From: Liolophura sinensis
Taxonomy: Eukaryota > Mollusca > Polyplacophora > Chitonida > Chitonidae
Direction: 5' to 3'
DNA length: 64,000 bases
NCBI RefSeq assembly: GCF_032854445.1
Contig: NC_088301.1
Coordinates: 18,655,808-18,719,807, forward strand
A program made the position numbers and the translations under genes. The stretch's first letter is position 1. Each line of letters starts with the position of its first letter. The notes beneath the pieces were generated by a model. That model made no database searches and had not been told where the DNA came from. It was given only the letters and a program-made list of their open reading frames with translations. Below, one piece after another: positions 12,293 to 26,384 of the stretch.

Positions 12293-12472
12293 TCATCAAA
12301 CGTCTTAAGACGTAAGTCTAAAATTCAAATACAGCAACAGCTAAAATGTTTCACTCTAGAAAGCTTAGACTTTGTACACAGATTCATTACAGCAGAGCAA
12401 TATACTACCCACAATTTTAGCCCTTTCTTTTTCCTAGTTTGGCTTATCAAGAAATTGCAATTTATTTTAGTT

Positions 12473-12623
12473 ATTTTATTTATTTGATTGCTGTTTTACG
12501 CCGTACCCAAGAATATTTCACTTACACGACGGCGACCAGCATTATGGTGGGTGGAAACCGGGCACAGCCCGGGGAAACCTACGACCATCCGCAGGTTTTT
12601 GCCAGACCTTCCCACTTACAGAC
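12473..12623 (-). repeat. SINE-1, 3' half
   Basis: It reads TATTTGATTGCTGTTTTACG, CCAGCATTATGGTGGGTGG and ACGACCATCCGCAGG on the plus strand. Confidence 0.88.
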
Positions 12624-12807
12624 TTGCAATTTATGACTTAAATCTTAAGTTGCTTGATAAATTGATATTATGTTTTACAGATGCTGATTGGGAAGAGATA
12701 TAGGCCTACGTCTTCTGGACAGGGACACATTTGCACAGGTAAATTCCTTTGACAATTTTTATCCTGTTTTCCAAAAAATATTTAAAACGATAAAGTCAAG
12801 GACACGG

Positions 12808-13181
12808 TGTAAATTTTGCGGCTCTAAGCAATATAGGCAGCGATTAGCTGAAAATCGGTCCGAATTAAAATGAAAGACCAAGTGGTATTTGGAGTCGTGG
12901 TCGGGAAATACAGTTGTTCTTAATTATACGAGTATGTCACTATGATTTCTGTTATACTATTTTAAACTTTTCTGTGTTTAAAAACTTTTAAAAAAGCAAA
13001 AATACGCCATTAACGTCAAGTAAACGGCGTAAATTTTGCGGCACTAAGCAATATAGGCAGCGATTAGTTGAAAATCGGTCCGAATTAAAATCAACGACCA
13101 AGTGGTATTTGGAAATTGTTCTTAATTATACCAGTATGTCACTATTATTTTTGTTATTCTATTTTAAAATTTTCTGTGTTC
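12808..13181. repeat. Tandem duplication, about 170-bp unit
   Basis: Copy 1 is 12808-12980 and copy 2 is 13026-13181. Both contain GCGGC-TCTAAGCAATATAGG-like text (GCACTAAGCAATATAGG in copy 2), GAAAATCGGTCCGAATTAAA and CCAAGTGGTATTTGG. Confidence 0.9.
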
Positions 13182-13401
13182 AGCTTGTAACAACGTCCAC
13201 GATGAACTCCACTTTGGGCACATTTTCAGGCACGTCAAATATTCTGGCCATAAGTAGGCACAAGTCTGAATCATCCATCTGTAAGTAAGCTAATGTTAGC
13301 TTACCAGAAACAGTAGACAGAAGTCGGAATAACCCATCTGTTATCAGTGTAGAGGAGTCAAAGAAGTACAGAAGTTCTATTTCTTGCCAACATGTGAACA
13401 T
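13180..13401 (-). other. Unassigned exon-like open frame
   Basis: It is 73 codons with protein-like composition (DGLFRLLSTVSGKLTLAYLQ, DDSDLCLLMARIFDVPENVP) ending in TGA. It starts where a local tandem duplication ends. I recognise no family, and no convincing acceptor pairs with it. It may be a relic of a mobile element or chance. Confidence 0.2.
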
Positions 13402-14198
13402 GTGAGATGTGAAAATTACCGACTCAGCTGAAGATACTGTAAATACAACAGCAAGTTCATTTTGTTAAACAATCTTTTTATTGCATCTTATCTTTAAACT
13501 GTTGAAAACAGGTTTTGGTATTTCTGTGCATCACAGAACGCAATCTTGCATGTGATCATTTGATCTTGCCTACTTGTATATATAGCGTCTGGAAATTTCT
13601 CAGTTAGACATGCGGATATTCCCATATGGGGGCGATTTATAAACGTATTCACCACCGGTAAACATAAACGGGTACATGCGGAAAAGAAACTGTTGCTTGC
13701 AAAGTAACCGCTTCCTGGTCAACAGTGAATTGGATATATCACGGAAAAAGAAATACTGCAACTCTCTGGTTACATTTAATGAACTATTCAAAATTAAGCC
13801 TTACCTTAAGCTTTTTAATAGTGTAGCGGTTCAATTATTGTATTTGTCTCATGTGCTTTCGTTTCTTATGGTGTCTTCTCCTCAAGTATTCAGGTACCTA
13901 TGAGTGCGACACCTTTCAATCACTTTAATCCTGTTTGATATTTAACGTGCCGAGCAAAGCTTGTTAAATGAATAAACCAATCAGGATTCTCTCCCCTGAA
14001 CTCGGAGACGCCGCAACTATTTGGACCCGATTTCATAACATTTCCTGAACTCGGGCTGTTATCCAGTATGACTTGTACATGAGATTCGAAGTTCTTATAC
14101 GAAATGAAAGTTCCCGAACAACAGATTTTCAGTGAATCAGATGATGAATATTTATTATGATGAGGGAGGAACCAGCAGTTGACACAAGTACCAAACAC

Positions 14199-14341
14199 TT
14201 GAGCGTCATATGGGACAACTAAGTGTCATATGGGACAGCTAAGTGTCATATGGGACAGCTAAGCGTCATATGGGACAGCTAAGCGTCATATGGGACAGCT
14301 AAGTGTCATATGGGACAGAGTCCCAGTTGAGTGTCATATGA
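14199..14341. repeat. Short tandem array, about 20-bp unit, 7 copies
   Basis: The unit is AGTGTCATATGGGACAGCTA with T/C variation. Confidence 0.93.
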
Positions 14342-14344
14342 GAA

Positions 14345-14700
14345 AGAAAGTCTCATGAGACTCTTGTGTCAAATTCTGGTACCGAAGTTCAGTTGATATA
14401 TTCTGGTATATACTTTCTGTGGTCCACTTTTGGTATCTCAGATCCTTTTTACTTGCATGACACTGGAGCTGGATTCTCAGGTTTCGCGAGACTGGAGAGT
14501 CCCAGAATTTTGGGACTGAGAAAAGTATCATAAGACTCGTCTCAAATGATAGTGCCAAAGTTCAGGTGATTTATTCTGGCATATCGTCTCTGTGGTCCAA
14601 TTTTGATATCTCAGACAAGTTCCACTTGTTTGAGACTGGAGCTGGATTCTCAGGTATCGTGAGACTGAAGAGTCCTAGAATTTTGGGACTTGGTAAATTC
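14345..14700. repeat. Two diverged tandem copies, about 190 bp each
   Basis: CACTGGAGCTGGATTCTCAG, AGAATTTTGGGACT and TCTGTGGTCCA occur twice in the same order. Confidence 0.7.
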
Positions 14701-15789
14701 CCAGATTTTTGACACTGTATTCCCGACTTCCTGGCACTGGTTCCCACCAGGTCTGAACTGTCTCTGAATTCTCAAACTGGAAATCTTAATTCTTAAACTC
14801 AAAAATCACTATTCCCGATACTGGGGCTGTTTCCCAATTCACGGTACAAGAATTTTCCCACTCTTAATAAAATATCTACTTACCGAATATGCTTACCAGC
14901 TATTTGGTGTCAACTCTCGGCAGATTTCAAGACCATCTCCAGACGCCAAAAAATCAGCTTATTTATAGATTTCCACATGTTGTGGGCGGAGCAATGAACC
15001 AAATCAGGAGACTCTGATTGGTCAGAAGAGGACAGATTTTGACAGATTGTAAACAGATGACACGAAGACATCACGATCGCAACCAAGAACTCTAAAATGG
15101 CTTTGCTTTGAAGCCAAAATGTAAACGCCAATGTTGGAAAAGTCCATATTTTTGTCCTTATTATTAAAAAATTATAACCAATTTCCACACAAGGGTATTA
15201 AGTGATAAATTCCTTTTCAAACTGTGGTGGGAACATCCTGGTCCGATTTCTAAAAGCCTGTAAGTGTGGGTTCTATAGACACCCTAATTACCATAAATGT
15301 ACAAAAATGGCGGCAACACATAATTGTGCTTTCGAGGTTGAAATGAGGACAATAAATGTCATATTTTCTGTGTGAAACAAGAATGAAAATAGCTATGATA
15401 CAGATAAACGTAAGTTTAAAACTTCCTACGAGAATAAATAAACGCTATGCTGGCAAATACTGACTTTGTAAATTAACTAGTATGGCCTCAGAAAACGATC
15501 TTAACAAAACTGCCATGAATATTCGTTAAAACATGAATATATGAAACTTCCCTACGTTAAATTTATTTCTTAAATCCTACTTCCTTAAATCCCGCTACAA
15601 TAGGTATGATTAAATAGATAATGCATGTTAAAGCGTTCAGTGTCACGATTTGTTTGTTCAACTTTTGGTATGCACTCGTTGAGTATCAACTATCTGGAGA
15701 TAACAAATCGTTTTACTTCACACATTATCTCTATGATGTTATAATGCGTCAGTGGCCCACGCTAAAGCGTGCGCCCCGAAGACTGGAGA

Positions 15790-15994
15790 GACACGTCATG
15801 TCTGGGTATCATGTCTGATGTCTTCGGCCTGATACTTATGTGGTGACAGCACTTTAACGGCATAGACTCGCCCTGTCACAAGAAAACACAGCTTATGTCC
15901 ACCCACCTAATGACTATTCGTCGTCATTTGAAATATTGTTAAGTGCGACGTTAAACCCCAAGCATACATACATGCATACATACATACATACATA
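15790..15994 (+). repeat. SINE-3, 3' part
   Basis: It reads CATGTCTGATGTCTTCGGCC, CGCCCTGTCACAAGAA and CCACCTAATGAC. The tail is ACGTTAAACCCCAAGCATAC then (CATA)n. Confidence 0.7.
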
Positions 15995-16094
15995 CTTACA
16001 TATTTACGCATTGCTGCAGAATATGCAGGCAGCAGAATTACCAGTATGTACTGTGTGTTGAAATGTTGTTTTAGAGTGATAACATTGAATGATA

Positions 16095-16442
16095 GAGTGA
16101 GTGAGTGCTTGGGGTTTAACGTCGTATTTAACAATTTTTCAGTCATATGACGACGAATGAATCCTTAGAGTACATGTAATGTGCCTCCTTGTTGCAGAAC
16201 GGATTTCCATCGACCTTTTATCTAGTTCTGCTTAACTGAGACGCCTTACCGAAGGCAAGTAAGCCTCCCCACCCCCGCCATTATACTGATACGGGTCAAC
16301 CAGTCGTTGCACTATACCCTTCATGCTGATCACCCAGCGAGGAAGTTACAACTTAAGGTCTTAGGTGTGACTCAACCAAGGACTGATCTTGGATCTACTG
16401 CTCCCGAAGCGGACGCTCCACCAACTGTGCTGTCGGGGCCAG
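16095..16442 (-). repeat. SINE-2, near full-length
   Basis: On the minus strand it has a tRNA-like head (TTGGTGGAGCGTCCGCTTCG) and a body with TTGCCTTCGGTAAGG. The tail GACGTTAAACCCCAAGCACT is followed by CACT repeats. Confidence 0.8.
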
Positions 16443-16449
16443 TCTATGA

Positions 16450-19400
16450 AGGATGGAGTATCAGTTTACAGAAACACCCGTACAAAAGATCTTTTAAAAG
16501 GAGGAGACTATCATTTTACAATGCAGTACATGTATGTTTTCCTTTGCCCAAAAACCTATATAACTGAAAAAAAATTGTTAAAACCAATCTGTCAATCAAT
16601 CACACACAGCAGAGCAAGGAAATTGTTTCCTCCCTCCTGTTGATGTAGCTTTATTTTTCGGCGAGATATGCATACGCCGTATGCAAGATTGGCAGTAATG
16701 TATGAACGTTTATGAATTTTCAGAATATTTTCATTACAAATCTAGTGTGTCAAGGATATTGCACCAAAAGCCTTTATTCTTAATAAGTATAACATAACAC
16801 ATTGGTTGATAACTTAGATATAGCCTTCAAAACCTCAACATCCCAAGACCTTGTATCTAACACGTCACAAGCTTATTCATATCCCTTTGGAAACTGGTCT
16901 TATCATGTTGTTTCGGAAATGAGACTTGCAATTGTCGACTTGGAAAGCCTCTTCATGGCTTACAAGTGGGGTATGAATGTCGGATTTGACGCTTAGATTC
17001 ATGGTAATGTACTGTGAGCATACGTAAATTTTCTGCCTTATCTACCTAAATCTACCTAAATTAGGTGTTATGTGAACAACTGCCGTCAGCTTCTAAATTT
17101 AGCTTGTCACTGTTTACATATGCTGAGATCAGGGCCTGCTCTGCCTTAGAATGTTCCAGAATACGCTCAGTTCGGGGCCTGTTTGTTTACAACAAGTGTT
17201 CAGGAATTTTCTCATTTTAGAAAATTCCACCAGTCTATATAAGACCTATGAAAGCAGGTCAAGGGGGAGGAGAATTATTGAGAGTTTTGGATGCTTTCGC
17301 TGTGTGTGACTTTAGAAGGCCTTTTGTGCTGAATTTTGGTGTCTTTATAGCCTCTGGCTTTGTTATATCCTATCTCCACCGAGCACTTGTTCAGTCTGAA
17401 CTTCTATATTTAATTTGTGCTCTTGTGTACACAGTACTTTTAGTACACGGACCCTGTCTGTGGAATTTTGCGTATATTTCGTCATACACTCAGTTATACT
17501 GTGGATTTTCCCTCTTATGAATATTGCCTCTGTGCAATTTTTAAGCATTGTGGAGTATATGCGTCCGTTTGGACTTGACACCTCTGTACATGTAAGTACT
17601 TTAGTATTTGTATAGATACTGCTATCCTTTCTTGTTAAACTTAAGTACTTTAGTATTTGTAAAAGTCTTGTTATCTGTTCTTGTTAAGCCTAATAAATTG
17701 TTGTAAAATAAAATCTGCTGGTTTTGGTTACTTTTTTGTGCGGCTAAACTGTCGTGTATTTCGAACAAGCCATCTCTTTATAATACAGACAGTTTGGGTC
17801 GTAACAAACTGGGGCGTTGGTTTACAAGTGATGCGATTCTTCATCCCGTAGACAACCACAACAGATTAAGTGTTCCAAGTCGTAGCAAATTTTCTTACCC
17901 GTTGTGATGGGTTTTAATAACCTTTTTGTTCGTATTACAGGGTTGTGGTTTGTTACATGCTTTCTATGCCAGTTATGTTCTTCCGGTGGCTGTTGTAATT
18001 ATTCATAGGTTTTTTTTGTGTACATGAGGTTTACTGAGTTCCATAATATTTGTGTGGGTATATAAATGTTTTTTTTCTCTCTCAGTACTTATTATGTGAA
18101 AGTTTAGTCCCCCATGTACGTTTTAACCTGCTACTATTATATGCTAACCAGCCCCAACCTATCCTCCGACGGTCTTTTCCTGCCTTTTTTCTCACCCTGT
18201 CACTGTATGGTTTCTGCAAACAATGCATACATTACAATTCGTATATATTTAAATACAATTTGTATTGTGCGCCTACATTTCCCGTATTTGTATAAGACAG
18301 TCTAGCCAGGAAACTTCCACATTTTTTTGGAAAATTGTAAATCTTTTCATGTGCTGAAAAAAGGAGAAGCCCTTGCTGCCCTGTTAACTCTTCCGAAAGG
18401 TGCACTATGGGTGATTCCCGTCAGCCCATGGACTAAGAGCGAACGTAGGTAGTTTTGACCCATACATATCATGTTAAATTCATGTACCCGTCGTATTCGT
18501 GGGACACGGTCAGTACTGTCGCCGAGTTTCCGGATTTTATGTTAGCTGCCATTTTGAAAGCAGCATGTGTCGACCGCTTCAGAATCAAAAATTTATCTGC
18601 ACTGAGCGCTTTTGATTTTCAGTACCTTTTGTCACACAATCATCATTAATCTTTTGAACAGCGTTTTCCTTCTCTGTGTCTCCAGACCGTAAGAGCCCGA
18701 TGTCGAAGACGTGACGAAGTGCCGCGTCCAGGTAGGCCTATCCTAGCACAAATCCGCGCTCGACTCATCATGCTGTTTGCCATACACGCGTCGCTTGAAC
18801 AAATTTTCAGCTTCATGTGATTAAGGCCTAGTTCAACAAAATTCATGTTTCTCGCATGCAAAAGTGCACGGAGTCAAGAGTAAATGACGTATGTTTCAGG
18901 CAGAGATGAAATATGTGGTTCACGGAATAAATTTTCTTATCTCATGTTTAGGCTTTTAAAGTTATGTCTTGTTTTACTTTCTGTCTTGATTATGTACATT
19001 AGGTAAGTTCAAACAAGCAAATTTTTTTAACAATATACCGTCCATTACAGATTATGAAATGAAATAACAAATAATTATGTGGTAGAGCTAGCTATATACT
19101 ATATTTGTTTATGTATATGTCTGATTTATACCACAGTCAGCATGGTCAGAGTTTGCAACGCTCTCACTATTAACTCTGTCATTAAATGCATAGTTTGCAA
19201 AGCTAATTTTTGTGGTACTTCTTTGGAATTAAGCTTTTTTTTTAGCTTATGCAGTTCATAGGAAACATATATACAGTACTTGTGTGTCTTAAAAGGAATA
19301 TTAACATGTACAGGGTGTCACATTTTCCCCGTAGCTACAAACATAGACATAGAACCACTGTTGATGTTAAACCTTGAAGTCAGAAAGGAGTATCGGCCAC

Positions 19401-20105
19401 ACAAGTTTAAGACATAATGCCAAAAATAGGCCTATATATGAGGTGGTAATATAACAGGAGTATTGATATGGTATGATATCACAGCCTGCCACAGATTCTG
19501 ATTTCAAAGTATAGGCCTAGGACCTGTGTGGTCACTTGTTTTATTTTATTTACGCCATACATGTACTAGAAATCTAACAACATCTAAATGACTTGTTTTT
19601 ATTTTCAAATTTATTTCTTTTTTCCCATTCTGCCTCACGTCGCTTAAGCCAGCTGTAGAAAGCTGTAAGACTGATGGAACAGTAGGCCTATAACCGTAAA
19701 ACTCTTCCCTGACTACAAAGCCAGGCAGCGTTTAAAGTACTCGTAGCCTACATATAAAGAAATGCATCTCGTGCAAGAACACTAATATATGTTTCAAAAG
19801 TGTTTCAATTACTGTAGGCCTATATAGTGCCTAAATGCTGATCATAGATCACTTATTAATGAGGTTATATGTAGGCCTGGACACTATACGTTCGGTCTAT
19901 GACTTTGCCTCTGTCATATTAGATTAACTGTAGATATAGCCACGTGTGTAGTTAGCGTACACGGTCTAATTCATTCGGCTATGGCAGATACAGAGCTCTG
20001 TAAAGTTAGCGCAAGATTCCAACACAACATTCAACACCATATTCGCCAGGATGCATCTCGTGCAGATGCGTATATAGGCCTAGGCTTATGTGTTTACGTG
20101 CGTTG

Positions 20106-20137
<32 letters not shown>

Positions 20138-23100
20138 TGTACAGATCTACAGATCCACGTACTGTATACATGTACATGTACACGTATAACTGAAGTTCTA
20201 GAATGTTATTTCCCATCACTGTCAGTTCTGTTCATTATCCCCAACTTCCAAATGGCCCTTTTTTTTTCTTTTTTTTTTTAATACCGATATCTGGTCAGCT
20301 TCAGAGCGCCAGAAGAGCAAGGCGACTCCTGTTGGGTCATTGGTGGTGGACGAGGACATTTTAAAATGAGGAAAGTGACCTGTGACGTACTGATCGAGTA
20401 GCACTGGTACTGTTGGGATCAACAGGCAGCGAGCATACACTGAGCGGCCTACATAAATGCGGTCAACGCATACGAAGTATTGCGAAACTTCGGATTACGA
20501 ATTACCGTGGCTGATCATTTTTAGGCGAGACTGTTGAAGGTAAATGAGTATATGTCGTTGTTTCTCATCTGATGCACACGTTTTTAACGATGTTGTGGTG
20601 TATTTCTCTCTAAATTCATGTCTCTTTTGGACGATACAGCCGACCGTTACAACAACAACACTTGTTGAGTACGCCTAGCAGTATAAACGGTGATGTGCCT
20701 ATAACACATTGAGGTAGGCTTACATCAATCTAACCTCTCAGGTAGCGACATACTATGTACCAGTACGGTACTGCTTTTCAGCTTGGTACATGAAAGTCAT
20801 GTGATGGTTTGTGTGATATGTTTAAAAAAAAAGTATCCTTGATGAAAATTTGAAGCTGTAGTGCTGATAGTGATTTAGTGATATACTGCATGTATAGTCC
20901 TGTAGCCCTTCCAAACGGACTCGGTGTGTAGTGTTACTGTGAATGTCAGTATTGTGAAATAGAAGACTGAGTCCATTTAGGTGGACTACTGCATGTGTAC
21001 TGATGCGTATATTAATATAACTGAAGAATCTTCAGTGCTCACTGTAAGTGTTACATATAAGCCCTAGATGACTGTAACACATGACATATTGGTCCATGGA
21101 GGGAGAATAGATGGAGGCACAACTCGGTGCAAGCGCTCTCGAGGCTGTCGCAGGCAAACAGCCAGGACACATGTTTTGATAAAGATTGAAGTCAAGTTTG
21201 AGGAGGTCTGCCGACAACGCCTGTAGGTTTTGATACTTCTGTTTGTGGTTTTTGGTTGAAATTAAACTAAATAAATGTTTGAACATTGAGGCTGAGTGTA
21301 AACTGGCAAATAAGCAGACCAACAAGACAGAGAAAGGACAGGCTGGCGCCTTGACTTTGGAATCACATGAGCAAAGCAGAAAATACACATACATGTGTTG
21401 TATTAAAGTTCCTATGAAAATCGTGAGAGTTGCTGATGGTTCTTTAATTGATGTCCTAAATCTTTAGGACTACATGGTTAAAAATGTTGATCTATAGTTA
21501 CTGAATTTAATGGGTTCATCAGCCCGTATTTGTGGAAGATTACTCTGTATTGATCAGAATTGTTGGGAGAATTACGGGGAATAAATGCTTCTAATGTGTC
21601 AGATCAACGGGAAGCCACATTTACCACATCTTCACGTCCATTAAATCTTCCCTAGCGAAAATCGATGTCAAACAAGTGGTCCCCACAATCAACTAACCAG
21701 TCACTGTTGTCAGATTTCTCTAATCACTACAGCCTTGTTCGTTATCGCAACTGAGCAAAATGGGGACACGTGGCTTACGGCCACAGTGGGTGTAGTGTCC
21801 GAAAATTATATTGTGCGGTTGTACTTATATTGTGAATTTGTGCGGTTGTCGTGGATCGTTTTTGGTTAGGCAAGACTCAGAACAGGCTAGTTGATAAGGG
21901 GGCCCACTCGGTTGATATCGATTTATGCTAGGGTAGATTTAATGTGTGTGTAAAGATGCGGTAAATGTGGCTTACCGTCAGTCTGACACATTAGAAACAG
22001 TTATTCTCTGTCACTTCCTCAACACTTTGTGTTGGCCAATACAGGGTTGCACTTCGCAACTAATTGGCCTATTGTATATGATTTGGTATATCTGATAATT
22101 TACATGTTTATTTGTGGTCGATGCATTCCTACTGGTTTAACTAGTTTGGTTTGGAACAAACTTGAGGTACTGGTCATTGTTTTATTTATTACCATCCATT
22201 ACGAAGTTCTGTTTTTAACACTGAGAGAGAAAATTAAAAAATTGAACGCTATGTGCAGGTTCTGTTGGGCAGCAGGAGTTCCAAGGGCTATGCTGGAGAT
22301 TGTTGCAAAAAATAAGTCGGCCATGCAGCAATAATCTAATGGTATTTTGCTCTTATTTTAGGTTTAGATTAACCTCAACCTTGTCTGTGCACATGTCACA
22401 GTTCAAAATCGTCGATAAAGTTTCTTCAGTTTATGAAACAGGTTGCATCATTTTTAGAAACAATTCCAGTTTTTGAATGGCTTTAAGAACTGACAATTCA
22501 TTGTGTGAAAGAATATTGATTTTTAGCTCAAAATATTTTGTCATCCCAGACATATGTTTTCATTAAAAGCTCAGAAAATTGTACTGTATTTTCTTAATTC
22601 CATTTTGACATCTACCACAGTGATCAACTACACGACTGCGCACCAGGAGGAGTTTCCTTAAAGCGGTGTTGTGACTTTTGTTAGACCGCGTTCTTACTGT
22701 ATATGAATGCTATTACACAGTGTAGGACTGGTGGCTTAATCGCTTTATGTGTATTCTCGCTGGATGGCCTCGAGCAATTGTGCGCCAGCACTGAGAGGAA
22801 AATATTGTATACACTTTTCATTTGGCTGTTTTGGTTGGTGTAATCTTTCTTAATGAAAGTTGATCGGAAAGTATATCAGTACTCTGTCAAAGATAGGCAG
22901 TATTCTGATTTTCTCGGTTTTTTCTAGAGGTTAATCAGATGGGCCTTGTTTGGATTTTTTAACACTCATTTTCTCTGAAAATATGCTTCCGACTTCCTGT
23001 TCACTTAAGCAGTCAATAACTTGATATGTTATCTACGTTTGCACAAAATTTTATTTTTCTTGATTGATTGGAAAGTTTTTCAGATCACAGTAACAACCTA

Positions 23101-23490
23101 ACCAAGTCTTGTAAAGCTGTCAATCAAACATGTGCTCATAGGTCACTTTATAAGCAATTTAGAACCATTCTTGGTGACCAGATTGTTACGATGTACCTGC
23201 AGGTAAAAATGCTACACGGAGGCAATTGATATGTTCAGTAGAGAACGCTCCTTTTGAGGGCGAGCTTAGCTGATCATTCATAACGTGGGACTGCATATAA
23301 AGCCTTTTTATATAATTCTGTAGAACAGCATGCTGTTTGCGGGTCAGGTGTGACCAGGCCCAGTAGTGCCTCCTTCTATTCTACTACTTCCATGGCTGGA
23401 CCCACCTCATCTCACCCCCTCATATAGCCATAAGGCCATCCGTTTGGGTATTAACCCAGAAAGTAGGAAGAATCTCTCTATGGTGTTATG
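16450..23490. other. Intergenic, 7 kb, nothing recognised
   Basis: It includes a (TTTA)n run at 20108-20139, slightly CpG-richer patches near 18.4-18.8 and 20.3-20.6 kb, and frequent TACATGTA words. I found no exon pair that splices into a protein-like frame. Confidence 0.4.
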
Positions 23491-23496
23491 CAAAGG

Positions 23497-23627
23497 ATCA
23501 GGCCCTGGGATAATGAAACGATCTTAGACCTAAGTTAAAATTTCAAATCACTCTAAAACTGTTATTTCCTATGTTACTAACTCAAAACTTGAATTCTGGC
23601 TAAGATATTGTACCCAGGGCCTGGTAT
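23497..23627. mobile_element. Small element with inverted CAGGCCCTGG/CCAGGGCCTG ends
   Basis: The left end is CAGGCCCTGGGATAATGAAA and the right end is GTACCCAGGGCCTGG. The inner text (CTTAGACCTAAGTTAAAATT) resembles 12286-12330, suggesting a dispersed MITE. Confidence 0.4.
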
Positions 23628-24952
23628 ACAGGGCATTATGTACATGTATGTTACTATATAGTACCTAGGTGCCCTTGGGTCTGTAACACCAGTAGCATAG
23701 AATATGTTCATGTGCTGTTGTGTGTACAAGTCTACCCCTCTCTTAGTTGTAGGCTGTGTGGAAATATACATATTATATAGAGATGACCTTTCAAACAACA
23801 TAAAGTGTGTCACGCAACACACCGGCGGGTGCGCTAACCTCCCAATATAATATTAGTTCAGGCTATTTATTTTTACAAATAAAAGAATTTGAGTTTGTTA
23901 GATTGCTAGATTTGTGTTTATTTTTTATATGTAAAGGTGAATTATCAAAATGTATTTCAACAATAGAAATATGTTTATTTGAACAGTATTTACATATCGC
24001 TTTTATTTTTTGCCTTTTTGGATCTTTTACACCCAGACGCCACAAAGTGGAAAAAGAAACATTTGTTTCTTGATGTTTCAATCTGAGGTCATGCAGTTGT
24101 CTGACGTCATAATACATGTACAGTTAACTTTTCACATTCCTACCTCACACAAAAACAGACATAACGTCACACATACGTTGCAGCGTCACACATTCGACAC
24201 ATAAGTATCTAGGTATATGCTAAGAAAGACTTCGCTCTGTCATACATATTACTGGGAAGAAGAGTACACTGACATACTTGACATCCACGTGTTGATTTAG
24301 AGGGAATCTTGGGATTATTGATTGGTTGTACTTGACCCAGATCTAGTTTTGCCTCAATAAATATTGATGGCACTATGCTGTGAATGCCAGCGTGAGATTG
24401 TATTTATGTGTGTCTGTGGTCAACAGGGCGCATTATGTACAGTGTCTGCCAATCAGTCCCCTTTACCATATGGACGAGCTTGACATATGTAGGCCAGTGA
24501 TTATTGCATTGGTACTAGGCTATGGAGTAGACCTTAAAATACAGGTAAGCCTGACAGGTAGGCGTGTTCATTTCAAGCTAGCTTTTATGACATGTAAGAA
24601 GTTAGGTGAGGTATTGCGAACGACCAATGATTGCCACATCATCTTTGTGTCACTTTACACACTTAGGCTGCTATATTTCATCATTCAAATTGCATCTTCA
24701 TTTAAAGCTATAAATGTATTCAACAAATAGATATTGAAACATACATGTACTATTTCAACTGAAAAATAGTGCTGTGGCAGCACTGATACCCTCTGAGTCC
24801 CAACAGACCAGCACAGAATCCTGTGTTTTAAGTCATTTAGAAAAATTCTAAAATGAATACGTCAGACTATTTTCCACGGCATTATTTACTGGTCTTTCAT
24901 CTGATAAATACTTTATTTTAGTGTTTTCTTTACCTTTAATAAAATTCCTCGG

Positions 24953-25050
24953 GCTTGCCTGGTTTCCTCCCTCTATAATGCTGGCCGCCGTTGTACAATT
25001 GAAATATTTTTGGGTACGGCGTAAAACACCTATCAGTTAGATAAATAAAT
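24953..25050 (+). repeat. SINE-1, 3' third
   Basis: It reads TGCCTGGTTTCCTCCCTCTA, ATGCTGGCCGCCGTTGTAC and GGTACGGCGTAAAACACC. Confidence 0.85.
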
Positions 25051-25534
25051 GAAATAAAATTCCTGGCTGTTAACTTAAATGAGGTGTTTAGGTTTCTCAA
25101 AACACAGTGTTTTTTTTCTTTCCAAAAGTGATTTTAATTTTGTTATTGGTACCTGTAGACTACATGCATACACATGCATGTATGCTGTAGGATGATGCAT
25201 TGTAGATGTATTGTATATATAGCATGTTGAGTGCAGCATTGAGGAGCAGAATTTTGTGTTCAACAAGTCAGCTGATGTGATGTACTGTAAATGACCTAAA
25301 TTTTCGCACTTGACCATGGAGTTGCACATCTTGTCTTTTTCAGTCCAAGAAGTAATATTTCATGACACGTATTTGTCTGTAAAAATTTCATTTTTTGAAT
25401 GATATTTTAGATCATTTACTACATGTTGTATACATGTACATTGTTTGTACACTTACTATAATGCGTAATGTATAATTCGTTTCCAAAGACTTCAAGAACG
25501 ATGATTTTAGATGGCTGTACATGTATGCGCTGCA

Positions 25535-25670
25535 TTTATGTGCTGCATTGATGTGCTATATTTATGTGCTACGTTTATATGCTACACTGTGTGCTATAGT
25601 TATGTGCTACATTGTGTGCTACATTTATGTGCTACAGTGTGTGCTACATTTATGTGCTACATGTATGGCT
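25535..25670. repeat. Short tandem array of GTGCTACATTTAT
   Basis: Units alternate between TATGTGCTACATT and GTGTGCTACA, about 12-24 bp long. Confidence 0.85.
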
Positions 25671-25882
25671 CTCTGTGAATTCATTCAATAGTGTCCACAA
25701 TTATTGTGAAATTCTATCCTGTGATTGTGTACTCTACTGTAGCTTAATATTTTAAATTGAGTATAGCAAAAGAAACACCAGTGAAATAAATAAATAATAC
25801 TTCAACGTACACGAACATTATTGAGCTTAAACGTTGAAGCCACTTAAATATGGCGCCCTGAAAGTATGAACTATAATTATTA

Positions 25883-26095
25883 ATTTATTTATTTATTTGA
25901 TTGGTGGTTTAGTTTTATGCAGTACTCAAGAATATTTCACTTATACGGCAGCAACCATTCACAGGTAGCGGGCAGACTTTCCCATGTAGGACTGGAACCC
26001 AGAATGACCTGGAGTTGAATTGAGTGCGACCGCATTGATGAGGGGCTCCTGAGTCATTGCGCTGCGCTAGCTTGATAACCGTAGCGCCCTAGCAC
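25883..26095 (-). repeat. SINE-1, internally deleted
   Basis: The plus strand shows the tail TTTATTTATTTATTTGATTG, then ACTCAAGAATATTTCACTTA, and ends with CTCCTGAGTCATTGCGCTGC near the head. Confidence 0.85.
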
Positions 26096-26384
26096 CGGAA
26101 GCCCCGATCAACTCCAAGTGCATGTTACATGTACATATACGCATGTGATTCTCGTTGTTGGATTGGTAATTAAACTCACAGTTTGGAATATAGTCCTGTG
26201 TTTCATAGGTTAACCTGGCTTTGAATTACATGCACCCGGGAACTTTGAAATACCTCTTTATGGGCCATTGACTTATAATGATTGAAGGGCCTGTATGTAA
26301 CGTGTCTTTTGAAATACTGTTCAGGGATATCATACCTGTTGGAAATGTGACGTTAAACCTGAAAAATGAAGACACAGATTATAT

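Noticed and set aside
14199-14341. CRISPR-like short direct repeats
   Set aside because: Units are contiguous with no unique spacers, no cas genes are present, and the DNA is clearly eukaryotic.
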